Source: Acidimicrobiaceae bacterium
GTDB lineage: Bacteria > Actinomycetota > Acidimicrobiia > Acidimicrobiales > Poriferisodalaceae
Direction: 5' to 3'
Assembly (NCBI GenBank): GCA_905182565.1
Contig: CAJJCB010000023.1
Location: forward strand, 1 to 64,000
Length of the DNA: 64,000 bases
In this document: positions 9,739 through 20,157 of the stretch, piece after piece
How the letters are laid out: the number at the start of each line of letters is the position of its first letter
How positions within the stretch are numbered: position 1 is the stretch's first letter
Program-made: the position numbers and the translations under genes
The notes under the pieces: generated by a model
Told to the model about the DNA's origin: nothing
Seen by the model: only the letters and a program-made list of their open reading frames with translations
Database searches by the model: none

Positions 9739-11654
9739 TTGTAGCTCCTTTGCGTTAAGGCTACGTTGTCAAAAGTCAACTCTTCCTTATGCCTAGTTTG
9801 GATGCTGTCAGGTCCGTTCCATTCCCAAGCAGCAACGTGAGCGAAGTTTTCGTCATCACGTTGTGCCTCTCCATCTTCAGTTTGATGTTCAGATCTGAAG
9901 TGCCCTCCGCAGCTTTCTTCTCTGTCAAGAGCGTCCTTAGCCATTAGCTTCGCGAGCCCGAAGAAGTCAGCTACTCTCCCAGCTTTTTCTAAACTGGAAT
10001 TTAAGTTGGCGCCTGAACCGGGGATACAAACATTTTTCCAAAACTCTTCTTCTAAGGCCGGGATTTCGCTTAAAGCTTTTTCGAGTCCTTCTTTTGTGCG
10101 TTCCATTCCAATGTAATCCCAGACAAGATGGCCAAGCTCTCGGTGGAACCAGTCAACCGAACGGGTACCTCCAATAGAGAGAAAACGATCAGTTTGGCCT
10201 TGGACCTCTGCCTCTGCTTGAGTAAACACCGGATCATTTGTTGATATTGGGGCGTCGCCGAGCCGACCAGCTAAATCATCTCCAATAGTGTACGGCAACA
10301 CGAAGTAACCATCAGCGAGGCCTTGCATGAGCGCTGAAGCTCCTAATCGGTTTGCTCCATGGTCGGAGAAATTTGCTTCGCCAATTGCGTAACAGCCCGG
10401 AATTGAAGTCATTAAGTTGTAGTCAACCCATACTCCGCCCATTGTGTAGTGGGTAGCTGGGTAGATACGCATAGGTACTTTGTAAGGGTTTTCTCCAGTT
10501 ATGCGCTCGTACATGTCGAAGAGGTTGCCATATTTAGAGCGAACCAGATCCTCTCCATCTCGTTCGACCGCTGCCTTGAAATCAAGGAAAACACCATTTT
10601 TGAGTGGCCCAACGCCCTTACCCTGATCGACAACAGTTTTAGCGTTACGTGACGCTACGTCACGGGGAACAAGATTTCCGAAAGACGGATATTTACGCTC
10701 GAGGTAGTAATCCCTTTCACTTTCTGGGATTTCATTAGGTGAACGTGAATCGTCGAAGCCGTCCGGTACCCAAATGCGACCATCATTTCTCAGAGATTCT
10801 GACATTAAAGTCAGCTTGGACTGAAACTCATCGCTAGCTGGGATACAGGTTGGGTGGATTTGCGTGTAGCAAGGGTTAGCGAAGAAAGCGCCTTTTTTGT
10901 GTGCTCTCCAGGCCGCAGTAACGTTACAGGCCATGGCGTTAGTGGAAAGGTAATAAACGTTTCCGTAACCGCCGGTTGCTAAGACTACAGCGTGCGCTGA
11001 ATGGCTTTGAACTTGTCCGGTTACTAAATTTCGCGTCACGATACCGCAAGCGCGACCATCTTTAAGGACTACATCGAGCATCTCTGTTCGGGTGTGTAGC
11101 TCGACAGCACCAGCTGCTACCTGCTTGGCCAAAGCTTGGTAGGCGCCGAGGAGAAGCTGTTGCCCTGTTTGTCCTCGCGCATAGAAAGTTCGGCTAACTT
11201 GTGCTCCACCGAATGAACGGTTGTCTAGGAGCCCTCCATACTCTCGGGCGAATGGAACTCCCTGAGCTGCTGCTTGATCAATAATATTCACTGATTCTTG
11301 AGCAAGTCGGTGAACGTTAGCTTCGCGACTTCGGTAATCTCCGCCTTTTACAGTGTCGTAAAACAGTCTGTGAACTGAATCGCCATCGTTCTTGTAGTTC
11401 TTTGCGCCGTTAATGCCGCCTTGTGCTGCGATTGAGTGCGCTCGCCTTGGCGAATCATGGAAAGTAAATACCTTTACTTTGTAACCTAGTTCGCTCAGTG
11501 AGGCCGCTGCTGAAGCTCCTGCTAAGCCGCTACCGACAACTATTACTTCGAATTTTCGTTTGTTGTTGGGGTTTACCAAGTTCACTGAAAATTTGTGGTT
11601 ATTCCACTTGTCAGCGATTGGTCCGTCTGGAATTTTTGAGTCGAGCACGGTCAT
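9735..11654 (-). CDS. sdhA: succinate dehydrogenase flavoprotein subunit
   Basis: 639 aa. It oxidises succinate to fumarate with covalently bound FAD. It shows the FAD dinucleotide fold ([12 protein letters not shown]), the FAD-attachment region [29 protein letters not shown], the substrate-site [10 protein letters not shown], and [18 protein letters not shown]. The length and C-terminal helical domain match the long class found with a single cytochrome b subunit. I chose ATG 11654, which overlaps the sdhC stop by one base (TGATG); an in-frame ATG ten codons upstream lies inside sdhC. It acts at the inner face of the membrane in the TCA cycle. Confidence 0.96.
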   Translation of the reverse strand: MTVLDSKIPDGPIADKWNNHKFSVNLVNPNNKRKFEVIVVGSGLAGASAAASLSELGYKVKVFTFHDSPRRAHSIAAQGGINGAKNYKNDGDSVHRLFYDTVKGGDYRSREANVHRLAQESVNIIDQAAAQGVPFAREYGGLLDNRSFGGAQVSRTFYARGQTGQQLLLGAYQALAKQVAAGAVELHTRTEMLDVVLKDGRACGIVTRNLVTGQVQSHSAHAVVLATGGYGNVYYLSTNAMACNVTAAWRAHKKGAFFANPCYTQIHPTCIPASDEFQSKLTLMSESLRNDGRIWVPDGFDDSRSPNEIPESERDYYLERKYPSFGNLVPRDVASRNAKTVVDQGKGVGPLKNGVFLDFKAAVERDGEDLVRSKYGNLFDMYERITGENPYKVPMRIYPATHYTMGGVWVDYNLMTSIPGCYAIGEANFSDHGANRLGASALMQGLADGYFVLPYTIGDDLAGRLGDAPISTNDPVFTQAEAEVQGQTDRFLSIGGTRSVDWFHRELGHLVWDYIGMERTKEGLEKALSEIPALEEEFWKNVCIPGSGANLNSSLEKAGRVADFFGLAKLMAKDALDREESCGGHFRSEHQTEDGEAQRDDENFAHVAAWEWNGPDSIQTRHKEELTFDNVALTQRSYK

Positions 11655-12481
11655 CAATGAGCCTCCGCCTGAGTTACGAGACACTCAAGGTCTCCCGGTG
11701 GACAAACTCTGTTGTCCTCATTTATAAAGCCTATTGTCGTTAGTATCGGGAAAGTCAGATTTCCTACGAGGACAATCCCAGCTAGCGCCGTTGCAAGATT
11801 TCGACGAAGCTTGTTGTATTTAGGGTTGTTGATTCCGAGGCTTTGGAACAAACTCCAAGTGCCGTGAAAGATATGCATGACCAACGCTATGTTGGCGACG
11901 ACGTAAATAATAGCTATGAAGGTATTACTGAGACTATTAACCACATTGTGATACGGGTCACCGGCGGCCCACTCACTGCTCACTAATCCCCATGTCAGAT
12001 CTGCCAGATGAAAAATTATGTAGAGCAGAATGATTGGGCCGGTCCAACGCATTGTTCTACTTGCATAGTTAGCTGCCACGTAGTCACGTTTGGATTCATA
12101 TTTCTTGGCACCACCGATAAAGTCGGCTTTATCGCTGGCTTTGCGACTGCGTTCTTTAAGTGTGTAGGCCGAGTGGATATGCAAAACAAACATTCCTATT
12201 AGGCCTAGGCGAAGTAGCCAGAGGACAAAGGTCTTTGGTACTAGCCCGCCGCCAAGTGTGCGCAAGGATTCTGCGTACTCGTGCATTCTGGCAGGACCTT
12301 CATATATGTGAAGGTTACCGATCATGTGGACGAGGACGAATCCAAGTAAGCCAATGCCGGTTAGTGCCATCACCCACTTACGGCCGATAGCTGATTGATA
12401 AATATTCAACGGGAAGGGCATCTGCCGCTTCTGTTGGAAGATTGGTGTCGAACCGGACGGGCTCGTCGCCGTGGCTGTCAC
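11654..12481 (-). CDS. sdhC: succinate dehydrogenase cytochrome b subunit
   Basis: 275 aa membrane anchor, of the single-subunit type (about five membrane helices) that replaces separate SdhC/SdhD. Hydrophobic segments include [62 protein letters not shown] and a C-terminal helix. Histidines in the helices ([20 protein letters not shown]) are candidate haem ligands. The start is GTG 12481 with AGGAGG six bases upstream. A TTG two codons earlier touches the ribosome site and is unlikely. First gene of sdhCAB; no sdhD is present. Confidence 0.92.
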   Translation of the reverse strand: MTATATSPSGSTPIFQQKRQMPFPLNIYQSAIGRKWVMALTGIGLLGFVLVHMIGNLHIYEGPARMHEYAESLRTLGGGLVPKTFVLWLLRLGLIGMFVLHIHSAYTLKERSRKASDKADFIGGAKKYESKRDYVAANYASRTMRWTGPIILLYIIFHLADLTWGLVSSEWAAGDPYHNVVNSLSNTFIAIIYVVANIALVMHIFHGTWSLFQSLGINNPKYNKLRRNLATALAGIVLVGNLTFPILTTIGFINEDNRVCPPGDLECLVTQAEAH

Positions 12482-12566
12482 AGACAACCTCCTCTAGGTG
12501 AGTTCACGTGGAGTAACACCGCACAGTTCTTAGTTACTAAGCCAAGAATTGAGGCGGCGTCAAACT

Positions 12567-14780
12567 TTAACGAATAGTAACGCTGTATGTGTTGCTGACT
12601 TCAATTTGTGGCGCTTTTAGTGAAACTTTTAAATTTCCAACCCCTTGATTAACGGCGGGAAGGGTCAACGATGCGATTCGTGTAACGCTGTCAGCTTCGA
12701 AGTTTCCTTTAAAAACCCACTCGATTGGGTCAGATCCCCAGCATTCCCACGTGACGGTCACAATTGCTGAAGTAATTTTCTCTCTGAGGTCAGAAACTAC
12801 GTGAATTTCGCACGTGTGACTTCCTAATTCGAGCGATGAGCTATGTAGGTCGGCGACCACAATCACTGGCTTGCTAGCAGTTTGAAGGGCACGCCAACCT
12901 AGTTTGGGTCTGCGTCTATCATCTAAGACTGCGTAACTAACGTAAGGCATTGCATCTGCGAGCATGAACTGGCAGTAGCCACCGGTAGGCCGATACTTCA
13001 GGGTTCTGAGTATTTCTACTGTGTGGCGAATAATTTCAGCTTGACGAAGCTGTGTGGCGGTTACCCATAAGTCCCAGGTACTGAATTGGTTGAGTGGACT
13101 TGTTCTAATTAGGAGTTGAAGCTCTGCCCCGTAGGTGTTCTGGAGAATCTCGGTATTGATATTGGGAAAGTGCTCTGCACCTGCAGCCTCAGCGATTTCT
13201 AGGTTTTGTGGAACTGCTTGTGCTCCGAACTCAGACACGAACTCGACCAGTCGAGGGAATTTTGATGCGAGAGCCTCAAGATTACTTACTTCTCCGTGTT
13301 GCCATCCGAAATAGAGATGTGAGTCAGTGCCTTTTAGGTTCGAGATATTAGGAAGGACACCAGAATGAGCAACGACTGGTCGCGTCGGATCGACCTCTTT
13401 GAGCGCCTGTTTAATCCCTCGATCTAAAATGCTTCGGTTCCACGAAGGAAGTTGTTGCACCGGGTCTGTCATAGACCCGAATCGGGTGTAGGTCGCGTTT
13501 TCGATCGCTTGATGCCCTCGGATAGGTTTCGAAGGTTCGTTATGGGCGCTCCAAATCACAATTGATGGATGGTGGCCGAAGTTGTTAACCAACGAAGTGG
13601 CCTGTTGCATTGCCTGATTTCGAATTCCACGTGCATGCCCCCACTGCAGGGGGAAATCTTGCCAAAGGAGCATGCCCAATTCGTCTGCTTCGTTGTACAG
13701 ATCAGGTGAAGGAATGTGGCCATGAATCCGGATCAGATCTAAATGCGCATCTCGAGCCAACATGAGATCTCTTCTGTGATCTTCAGAAGAGATCTCAGCG
13801 AAGTGAATTGACGCTGGGCCGAGATTTGCTCCTTTAAGAAAAAGGCGTTCCCCGTTGATGGTGGCTATCCAGTTGGTCAACTGAAAAGTTCTGATTCCGA
13901 CCCGACGTGTTTGTTCATGACTGGAGACTCCATCTATTTCAATGTCGACATTAATGTCGTACAAAGGCTGAAGACCCATTGAGTGTGGCCACCAAAGCTC
14001 TGGTTCCTCGATCGCTATATGCCACTCGATTTCATTAGAAGCAGTAGCCAATATCACCGTCTGCTCATGACTCGCAGAGAGTTGCCCAGTATTGGCTTTA
14101 GAAGCTGTTGTTTTAACCATTGCCGAATGGGTGCCAGCGCTGTCAAGCTTCGCTGAACAGCGAATAATAGCGCGATCGGTATCTGCCTCGAGAACGAGAA
14201 CTTTTAGTTCTTGAAGACGAACGGCACCCGTTTGCTCAACGCGAACATCTCTCCAAATACCACCCGGGTTAAGCCCCTGAGTCGCCTGATCCCAATGTTG
14301 CAGAACGCCCGTGATATTACTTTTCTCATCCTCGTCAGAGATTTTTGTGCACGTAGCTTCAACAGCTAGAACGTGTGAGTCGCGCGCAGCTAAATGTTCG
14401 CTAATGTCAAAAACATGCGGAGCGAAATAACCCTCAGTATCGCCGAGGTATGAGCCATCTAACCAAATATCTCCTTGATAACAAAGCCCGTCAAAAACCA
14501 GCCATCGACGTGTCTCCCTTCCCGATAAGGGGCAGCTGAAATGCTTTCGATAGAGAACGGCATCAGCATCAGCAACCTCGGGAGTATCTCTCCATTGACC
14601 GGGCACTGTTGCCTTAGACCACCCTGAATCATTTAGACCTAAATCCCCAGCGGAACGGCGCGAAATCTCATCGGAGCGACTTATTTGCCACTCCCCAGAA
14701 AGTGAGAAAGATGCCTCTTGATGATTGTTACCAGTCACGTTGATGAAGACGGTAGTGGATTTAGTCCTATATCCACTCAC
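12567..14780 (-). CDS. glycoside hydrolase family 2 protein (beta-mannosidase/beta-galactosidase-like)
   Basis: 737 aa. Domains in order: N-terminal jelly-roll sugar-binding domain (to about 190; GLNPGGIWRDVRV), an immunoglobulin-like domain (about 190-310), and a TIM barrel starting near FLKGANLGPAS. The catalytic acid/base Glu is visible in IWSAHNEPSKP and the nucleophile Glu in FVSEFGAQAVP. No signal peptide is seen, so it is probably cytoplasmic and works on imported oligosaccharide. No sugar transporter or other glycosidase is nearby. It diverges from the AAA+ gene with 32 bases between the starts. An exo-beta-mannosidase-like role fits best, but galactosidase or glucosaminidase cannot be excluded. 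Confidence 0.85.
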   Translation of the reverse strand: MSGYRTKSTTVFINVTGNNHQEASFSLSGEWQISRSDEISRRSAGDLGLNDSGWSKATVPGQWRDTPEVADADAVLYRKHFSCPLSGRETRRWLVFDGLCYQGDIWLDGSYLGDTEGYFAPHVFDISEHLAARDSHVLAVEATCTKISDEDEKSNITGVLQHWDQATQGLNPGGIWRDVRVEQTGAVRLQELKVLVLEADTDRAIIRCSAKLDSAGTHSAMVKTTASKANTGQLSASHEQTVILATASNEIEWHIAIEEPELWWPHSMGLQPLYDINVDIEIDGVSSHEQTRRVGIRTFQLTNWIATINGERLFLKGANLGPASIHFAEISSEDHRRDLMLARDAHLDLIRIHGHIPSPDLYNEADELGMLLWQDFPLQWGHARGIRNQAMQQATSLVNNFGHHPSIVIWSAHNEPSKPIRGHQAIENATYTRFGSMTDPVQQLPSWNRSILDRGIKQALKEVDPTRPVVAHSGVLPNISNLKGTDSHLYFGWQHGEVSNLEALASKFPRLVEFVSEFGAQAVPQNLEIAEAAGAEHFPNINTEILQNTYGAELQLLIRTSPLNQFSTWDLWVTATQLRQAEIIRHTVEILRTLKYRPTGGYCQFMLADAMPYVSYAVLDDRRRPKLGWRALQTASKPVIVVADLHSSSLELGSHTCEIHVVSDLREKITSAIVTVTWECWGSDPIEWVFKGNFEADSVTRIASLTLPAVNQGVGNLKVSLKAPQIEVSNTYSVTIR

Positions 14781-14812
14781 ATTTTTGTTCCTACCTGAGC
14801 TAAGTTGCGGAA

Positions 14813-16213
14813 ATGACTCGTCCCCTCACCCTCGGAGAACTGCGTAAAAAAGGATGGGAATCCCGTCCAGTAAAAGAAGAAATGCGTCAAAACGCAGTCA
14901 CAAAAATTAGTGCCGGCGACCCGTTGTTTGATGGCGTCCTTGGATATGAGAATACGGTTCTGCCGCAACTTGAAAACGCTGTGCTTGCTGGTCACGACAT
15001 TGTATTTCTCGGAGAGCGAGGTCAAGCAAAAACTCGAATGATCAGATCCATGGTCAACTTGCTTGATGAGTGGATGCCTTTCATCAAAGGGTCAGAAATT
15101 TATGACGATCCTTACCAACCAGTTTCTCGGTACGCGAAAGATCTAGTTGAAGAGCTGGGCGACAAAACACCTATCGACTGGGAGCATCGAGATAACAGGT
15201 ACGGTGAAAAACTGGCCACACCAGACACTTCAATAGCTGATCTCATCGGTGAAGTTGACCCAATTAAGGTTGCGGAAGGCCGATATTTGTCTGATGAGTT
15301 GACGTTGCATTACGGGATGGTTCCAAGAACTAACCGAGGCATTTTTGCGATCAATGAGTTACCTGACCTTGCTGAAAGAATTCAGGTTGGCTTGCTGAAT
15401 GTCCTTGAGGAAAGAGATGTTCAAATAAGAGGTTATAAAGTTCGCCTGCCCTTAGATGTTGTTCTAGTAGCTTCGGCGAACCCTGAAGATTACACCAACC
15501 GTGGAAGACTAATAACGCCGCTTAAAGATCGTTTCGGAAGTCAGATTCGGACTCACTATCCGCTAGAAATTGAAACAGAAATGGAAATAGCGGAGCAAGA
15601 AGCCAGACCGTTGGAAGCTGAAAATATTTCAGTTTCGGTGCCAGAGTTCATGACTGAAATCGTTACGACATTCAGTCACATTGCCCGCTCAAGCCCTCAG
15701 GTAAACCAACGCTCAGGTGTGTCGGTGCGAATGACTGTCACAAATTATGAAACTTTGGTAGCAAATGCCGCTCGACGTGCTTTGCAACGCGGTGAGACTC
15801 ACGTAGTCCCAAGAGTAAGTGACCTAGAAGCATTAATGTCATCTTCCAGCGGCAAGATAGAAATCGAGGCGATAGAAGAAGGCAGAGATGGCCAAATAGT
15901 TGGACAAATGATCAAAGCAGCGGTTTTGGAAGTCTTCAAGGGCAGATTCTCTCCAGAAGACCTCGTTGGTGTAGTCGAAAGTTTTGATACTGGCACCATT
16001 GTCCATACTGGCGATGATCTGGGTTCCAATGACTATGCAGATTTACTAATAGGAAACCCCGCATTGGCAGTAGCTGTAAGCGAGCTAACTGATTCTTCTG
16101 AACCTGCAGAACTGGCTAGCGCAGTTGAGTTAGTTCTCGAAGGTTTACACCTATCGAAAAGATTAAACAAAGAAGCGACTGGAACTCGAGCGACTTACCG
16201 CGGCCGTGGTTGA
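14813..16213 (+). CDS. MoxR/ChlI-like AAA+ ATPase
   Basis: 466 aa, of the magnesium-chelatase-like/MoxR branch of AAA+ proteins. Walker A is GERGQAKT (about residues 67-74). The Walker B position reads IFAINELPDL, with Asn-Glu instead of Asp-Glu; I recall this variant as usual in this subfamily. Other motifs include LLNVLEERDVQIRG, VASANPEDYTNRG and a sensor/arginine region LKDRFGSQI. It pairs with the VWA protein 36 bases downstream, as ChlI pairs with ChlD. Such pairs usually act as chaperones that insert metal or assemble target complexes. No porphyrin pathway gene is nearby, so a true Mg-chelatase is unlikely. Confidence 0.88.
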   Translation: MTRPLTLGELRKKGWESRPVKEEMRQNAVTKISAGDPLFDGVLGYENTVLPQLENAVLAGHDIVFLGERGQAKTRMIRSMVNLLDEWMPFIKGSEIYDDPYQPVSRYAKDLVEELGDKTPIDWEHRDNRYGEKLATPDTSIADLIGEVDPIKVAEGRYLSDELTLHYGMVPRTNRGIFAINELPDLAERIQVGLLNVLEERDVQIRGYKVRLPLDVVLVASANPEDYTNRGRLITPLKDRFGSQIRTHYPLEIETEMEIAEQEARPLEAENISVSVPEFMTEIVTTFSHIARSSPQVNQRSGVSVRMTVTNYETLVANAARRALQRGETHVVPRVSDLEALMSSSSGKIEIEAIEEGRDGQIVGQMIKAAVLEVFKGRFSPEDLVGVVESFDTGTIVHTGDDLGSNDYADLLIGNPALAVAVSELTDSSEPAELASAVELVLEGLHLSKRLNKEATGTRATYRGRG

Positions 16214-16249
16214 TTTGAAACCCCGGAGCTCAAGATTGGATCCGCACTC

Positions 16250-18289
16250 ATGTCCATAAAGAAAAGGAAAATTAAGCGCGAGGGTGCTCGGTTCCGTTAC
16301 TCAGCTTGGGATGGAAGCCAAGCCGGCTTCGAATACGATTCCTTCGACCTTTTCAAAGACCTAACAGATGATTTGCTATATCACGGGGATCTAAACGCTG
16401 CTATGCGCAGATTAATGCAGCAAGGATTCGAAGACCGTGAAGGTAATCGGATGCAAGGTTTACGTGAGATGCTCGATCAGCTAAAAGAGCGCAGACAAGA
16501 GATGCTCGATAACTTTGATTTGGGCGGAATCTACGATGAGATATCTAACGATTTAGATGATGTAGTTAATGAGGAACGCGAGTCGCTAGAAGACTACGCG
16601 GGAGAAGCCGCTGATTCCGGAGACGAACGACGATCAGAGATAGCCCAAGAAGTCGCCCAAAATAAAAATTTACAGCTCGATATGATGCCTCCGGACTTAG
16701 CTGGCAAAGTACGTGACCTTCAAAAATACGAGTTTGTTTCGCCCGAAGCTCGCGAACAGTTTGAAGAACTTTTAGACAGATTAAAAAAAGAGATAGCCCA
16801 AAGCCAGTTTGATCAGATGGCAGGAGCTATGGGAGATATGCAGCCAGAAGATTTGTCTCGCATGAAAGACATGATGGCTGAACTTAACGAAATGCTTGAG
16901 CAGCGAGAACGAGGCGAAGACACTGATTTTGATGGTTTTATGGAACGCCACGGAGAGTTCTTCCCCGAGAATCCGGAAACCTTAGATGAACTCATCGAAA
17001 TAATGGCTGAACGAATGGCCGCTATGCAGGCGATGATGAATTCAATGACGCCAGAACAGCGTCAGCAACTTCAGGAACTGTCCAGCGCTCTAATGGATGA
17101 CATGGATCTGCAATGGCAGTCACAGCAGCTGTCGCAGAATCTACAAAACGCGTTTCCAGATATGGACTGGAATCGCAGCTATGAATTCGGAGGTGACGAG
17201 CAGATGAACATGCCCGAAGCCACCGACATGATGCAACAGCTTGGAGACCTTGATGACCTGCAGGAGATGCTGCGCAACGCCACTAACCCTGGAGCGCTGA
17301 ACGAAGTAGACCCAGACAGAGTGGAACAGCTGTTGGGAAGTGAATCGGCTGAGTCGATTCAACGACTCAGCGAAATGGCTAAAATGCTCGAAGCTAGTGG
17401 ACACGCGGAAAATAAAGAAGGCCGCTTGGAGCTAACTCCGCTGGCGCTTCGAGCAATCGGCAAAAACGCTTTAGGTGAACTTTTTAACAAGTTAATGGAT
17501 AACAAAGTTGGTTCGCATCGCGTTAACAAAATCGGTATTGGACATGAACGCGCCTACGAAACGAAACCCTATGAATTTGGAGATAATTTCAATTTAAATA
17601 TTGAGCAAACAGTTCGAAATGCTATCAGTCGGCAAGGAAGCGGTACACCGGTCAAATTAACCCCAGACGATTTCGAAGTTGAACGAACCGAATTGACAAC
17701 ACGGGCCTCAACAGTGTTGATGCTAGATCTGTCGATGTCGATGCCGATGCGCGACAATTTTTTACCAGCCAAAAAAGTTGCGAGTGCGCTTCAGTCGCTA
17801 ATCACAAGTAAGTACCCGCGTGACTACTTGGGTCTAGTTGGATTCGCTGAGTCAGCATTCGAATTTAAAGCTAGTCAACTCCCCGAAGTGTCATGGGACT
17901 ATGCCCAAGGGACGAACATGCAACACGGGTTTATGATCGCAAGACGGTTATTGAGCAAACAGTCCGGCAGTAAGCAAATAATAATGATTACTGATGGCGA
18001 ACCCACAGCGCACATTGGTCCCAACGGATACCCGTATTTCAATTATCCACCGGTTCAGGAAACTGTTGATGCAACACTGAAGGAAGTTATCAGAGCGACT
18101 CGCGAAGACATTCGTATAAACATTTTTATGCTGGACCCAAACAGCCACTTGCGGTCATTCGTTGAGAAAATGACACAAATGAATGGCGGACGCGCATTCT
18201 TTACTAACCCTCAGAATCTGGGTGACTACGTTTTGGTAGATTTTCTAGAACATCGCCGCCGCCTATCGGCATCTGGGGGACGTTTTTAA
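16250..18289 (+). CDS. VWA-domain protein, partner of the AAA+ ATPase
   Basis: 679 aa. A long acidic, Met/Gln-rich helical region (about 80-450) is followed by a von Willebrand A domain with an intact metal site: DLSMS near residue 493 (DxSxS), a GTNMQHG threonine and TDGEPTAH. No membrane segment or signal is visible, so it is cytoplasmic. The architecture resembles ChlD/CoxE-type adaptors that bridge a MoxR-type ATPase to its client. It lies 36 bases after the ATPase gene and is surely in the same operon. The client protein is unknown. Confidence 0.87.
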   Translation: MSIKKRKIKREGARFRYSAWDGSQAGFEYDSFDLFKDLTDDLLYHGDLNAAMRRLMQQGFEDREGNRMQGLREMLDQLKERRQEMLDNFDLGGIYDEISNDLDDVVNEERESLEDYAGEAADSGDERRSEIAQEVAQNKNLQLDMMPPDLAGKVRDLQKYEFVSPEAREQFEELLDRLKKEIAQSQFDQMAGAMGDMQPEDLSRMKDMMAELNEMLEQRERGEDTDFDGFMERHGEFFPENPETLDELIEIMAERMAAMQAMMNSMTPEQRQQLQELSSALMDDMDLQWQSQQLSQNLQNAFPDMDWNRSYEFGGDEQMNMPEATDMMQQLGDLDDLQEMLRNATNPGALNEVDPDRVEQLLGSESAESIQRLSEMAKMLEASGHAENKEGRLELTPLALRAIGKNALGELFNKLMDNKVGSHRVNKIGIGHERAYETKPYEFGDNFNLNIEQTVRNAISRQGSGTPVKLTPDDFEVERTELTTRASTVLMLDLSMSMPMRDNFLPAKKVASALQSLITSKYPRDYLGLVGFAESAFEFKASQLPEVSWDYAQGTNMQHGFMIARRLLSKQSGSKQIIMITDGEPTAHIGPNGYPYFNYPPVQETVDATLKEVIRATREDIRINIFMLDPNSHLRSFVEKMTQMNGGRAFFTNPQNLGDYVLVDFLEHRRRLSASGGRF

Positions 18290-18343
18290 CGTGATTTTAA
18301 AATCAAGTAATGTGACCGCCGACATGACCGGTAGCCTCTAACC

Positions 18344-18961
18344 ATGTCGCGAACAGAGATTGCGGAATCGAGAGTTCGCAAAGGCGAAAGAACTCGAAGT
18401 CGCATCCTAAACGCCGCTGCATCGGTCCTAGCTCGTGAGGGTTATGCCGCAGCCACACTCACTGAGATAGCAGCTATTGCGAAAATGCAGGCCGGAAGCC
18501 TCTACTACCATTTTGATTCCAAAGACGCTATTGTCGAGGAAGTTCTTAGGGTCGGCATAGATCATGCGCGAACTGCAATTCGAGAAGCCCTAGCAGCAGT
18601 CGGGGCAGAAGCATGTGGTCGTGAGCGGCTAAATATTTCGGTTGAAGCCTATATAAAACACATTACAAAAGATAGTGATTTTACCCACGCAAATATTCGC
18701 TGCTTCCAAGAGGCGCCGGGTTCCACTCGTGGAAATCTTGCAGTTCCTCTGCGCGAATTTGCAAACGGTTGGGTCAGTTTGATTGAAGCGGGCCAAAAAG
18801 ATCAATCTCTTCGAGGCGATATCGACGCAAGAGTTTTAGCCCGGATGATTATCTCGGCCATGAATTCAGTGAGCGGCTGGTGGACCGATGACGGCGAATT
18901 AGATATCTCCGGTGTAGCTCAAATGTATGGCAGCACTGTCATCAATGGCCTTACAAAATAA
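18344..18961 (+). CDS. TetR/AcrR family transcriptional regulator
   Basis: 205 aa. An N-terminal helix-turn-helix (about residues 15-60: RSRILNAAASVLAREGY, then TLTEIAAIAKMQAGSLYYHF) is typical of TetR. The ligand-binding C-terminal domain has no recognisable specificity. It precedes the luciferase-like oxidoreductase by 70 bases and may regulate it. The region between carries a good ribosome site for that gene, but I saw no clear operator palindrome. Confidence 0.92.
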   Translation: MSRTEIAESRVRKGERTRSRILNAAASVLAREGYAAATLTEIAAIAKMQAGSLYYHFDSKDAIVEEVLRVGIDHARTAIREALAAVGAEACGRERLNISVEAYIKHITKDSDFTHANIRCFQEAPGSTRGNLAVPLREFANGWVSLIEAGQKDQSLRGDIDARVLARMIISAMNSVSGWWTDDGELDISGVAQMYGSTVINGLTK

Positions 18962-19031
18962 ACCTGAAAAAGACGTTAGTCATCTAAAACGCTCGCCTAA
19001 TGTTTGACTGATACTTTCAATAGGAGAATAA

Positions 19032-20156
19032 GTGAAGTTTGATCTTTTTATGTACTGCACAATGGGCCGCAGAGACGAGTTGCAGTCTGGCTTAGCAGGG
19101 CTTAATAACGACTACTACCAGCGAATGTTAAGCGAAATTCGTGAAATAGCGCAGTTCGCAGATCAAAATAATTGGTACGGGATTGGTCACCCTGAGCATC
19201 ACTTACAAATCGAAGGCTTTGAAGCTTCCAACGACTTAGGCCTCATGGCCTCATGGATAGCGAACGCTACTGAGCGATTGCGAATCATCTCATGTGGTTA
19301 CGTGTCCACGACTCATAACCCTCTCCGAGTTGCGGAACAAATAGCGACGCTAGATCACATGACTGGAGGCCGTCTAGGGTTTGGAATAGTACGCGGATAC
19401 CAACACCGTTGGGTTGAGCAGTTGAAAATACGTCCAGAGCTTGCTGCTGTTGGTCATTGGAACAAAGACACTGAAACCGACGTGCTGAATCGTAGATTTT
19501 TTGAAGAGTTCGTTGAAGTAGTTCTATTGGCTTTAACCAGCAAAACTTTTAGTTACGAGGGAGAATTCTGGAAATTCCCGAACGACAACAAAAACCCCCA
19601 TTTGCACACGGTGTACTCTGAATATGGAGCCGGTGTTGAAGCTGACATGACAATTAACGAAATTGGAATTGCTCCTAGGCCTCTTCAAACACCTCATCCC
19701 CCGCTTTACGGTGGATTTACCATGTCAATGTCTACTGCTTTGTTTTGGAGTCAATATGGTGGAACTCCCATTGTTCTGAGCGACAAACTAGATTTTTGTG
19801 AAGCTCTTTGGAAAACGTATCGAGAAGAAGCTCCAAAGCATGGGATAGAGAAGCCAAGAGGCCATGAAGCTGCATGGGGCGGTATCGCTGTATGCGCCGA
19901 AACCGATGCAGAAGCAGAAGCTCAGTTTGAGGATATGGCATGGTTCTGGGAAAAATGGGCAAAACAATTTGGGCAAGGAATGCCACTTAAATTAGTGGGT
20001 AGCCCCGACACCATCAGTCGTCAAATAGATGAAGCCCATAAGGTCCTTGGGTTTGACGAAATATTTTTCTTAATTCCACAAGGGATTCATTCAAGTGATC
20101 AGATCATCTCTTCGCTCGATCTGATCACGACAAAAGTGATGCCACGGTTCAACTAA
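19032..20156 (+). CDS. LLM class flavin-dependent oxidoreductase (luciferase-like)
   Basis: 374 aa TIM-barrel monooxygenase-type enzyme. Family signs include HPEHHLQ near residue 54, LRIISCGYVSTTHNPLRVAEQIATLDHMTGGRLGFGIVRG in pieces around 85-125, and the C-terminal LVGSPDTISRQIDEA. It uses FMN or F420; the sequence does not decide which. The start is GTG 19032, with TAGGAGAA just upstream. It follows a TetR regulator and is one base away from the STAS gene. Substrate unknown. Confidence 0.88.
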   Translation: MKFDLFMYCTMGRRDELQSGLAGLNNDYYQRMLSEIREIAQFADQNNWYGIGHPEHHLQIEGFEASNDLGLMASWIANATERLRIISCGYVSTTHNPLRVAEQIATLDHMTGGRLGFGIVRGYQHRWVEQLKIRPELAAVGHWNKDTETDVLNRRFFEEFVEVVLLALTSKTFSYEGEFWKFPNDNKNPHLHTVYSEYGAGVEADMTINEIGIAPRPLQTPHPPLYGGFTMSMSTALFWSQYGGTPIVLSDKLDFCEALWKTYREEAPKHGIEKPRGHEAAWGGIAVCAETDAEAEAQFEDMAWFWEKWAKQFGQGMPLKLVGSPDTISRQIDEAHKVLGFDEIFFLIPQGIHSSDQIISSLDLITTKVMPRFN

Positions 20157-20157
20157 G

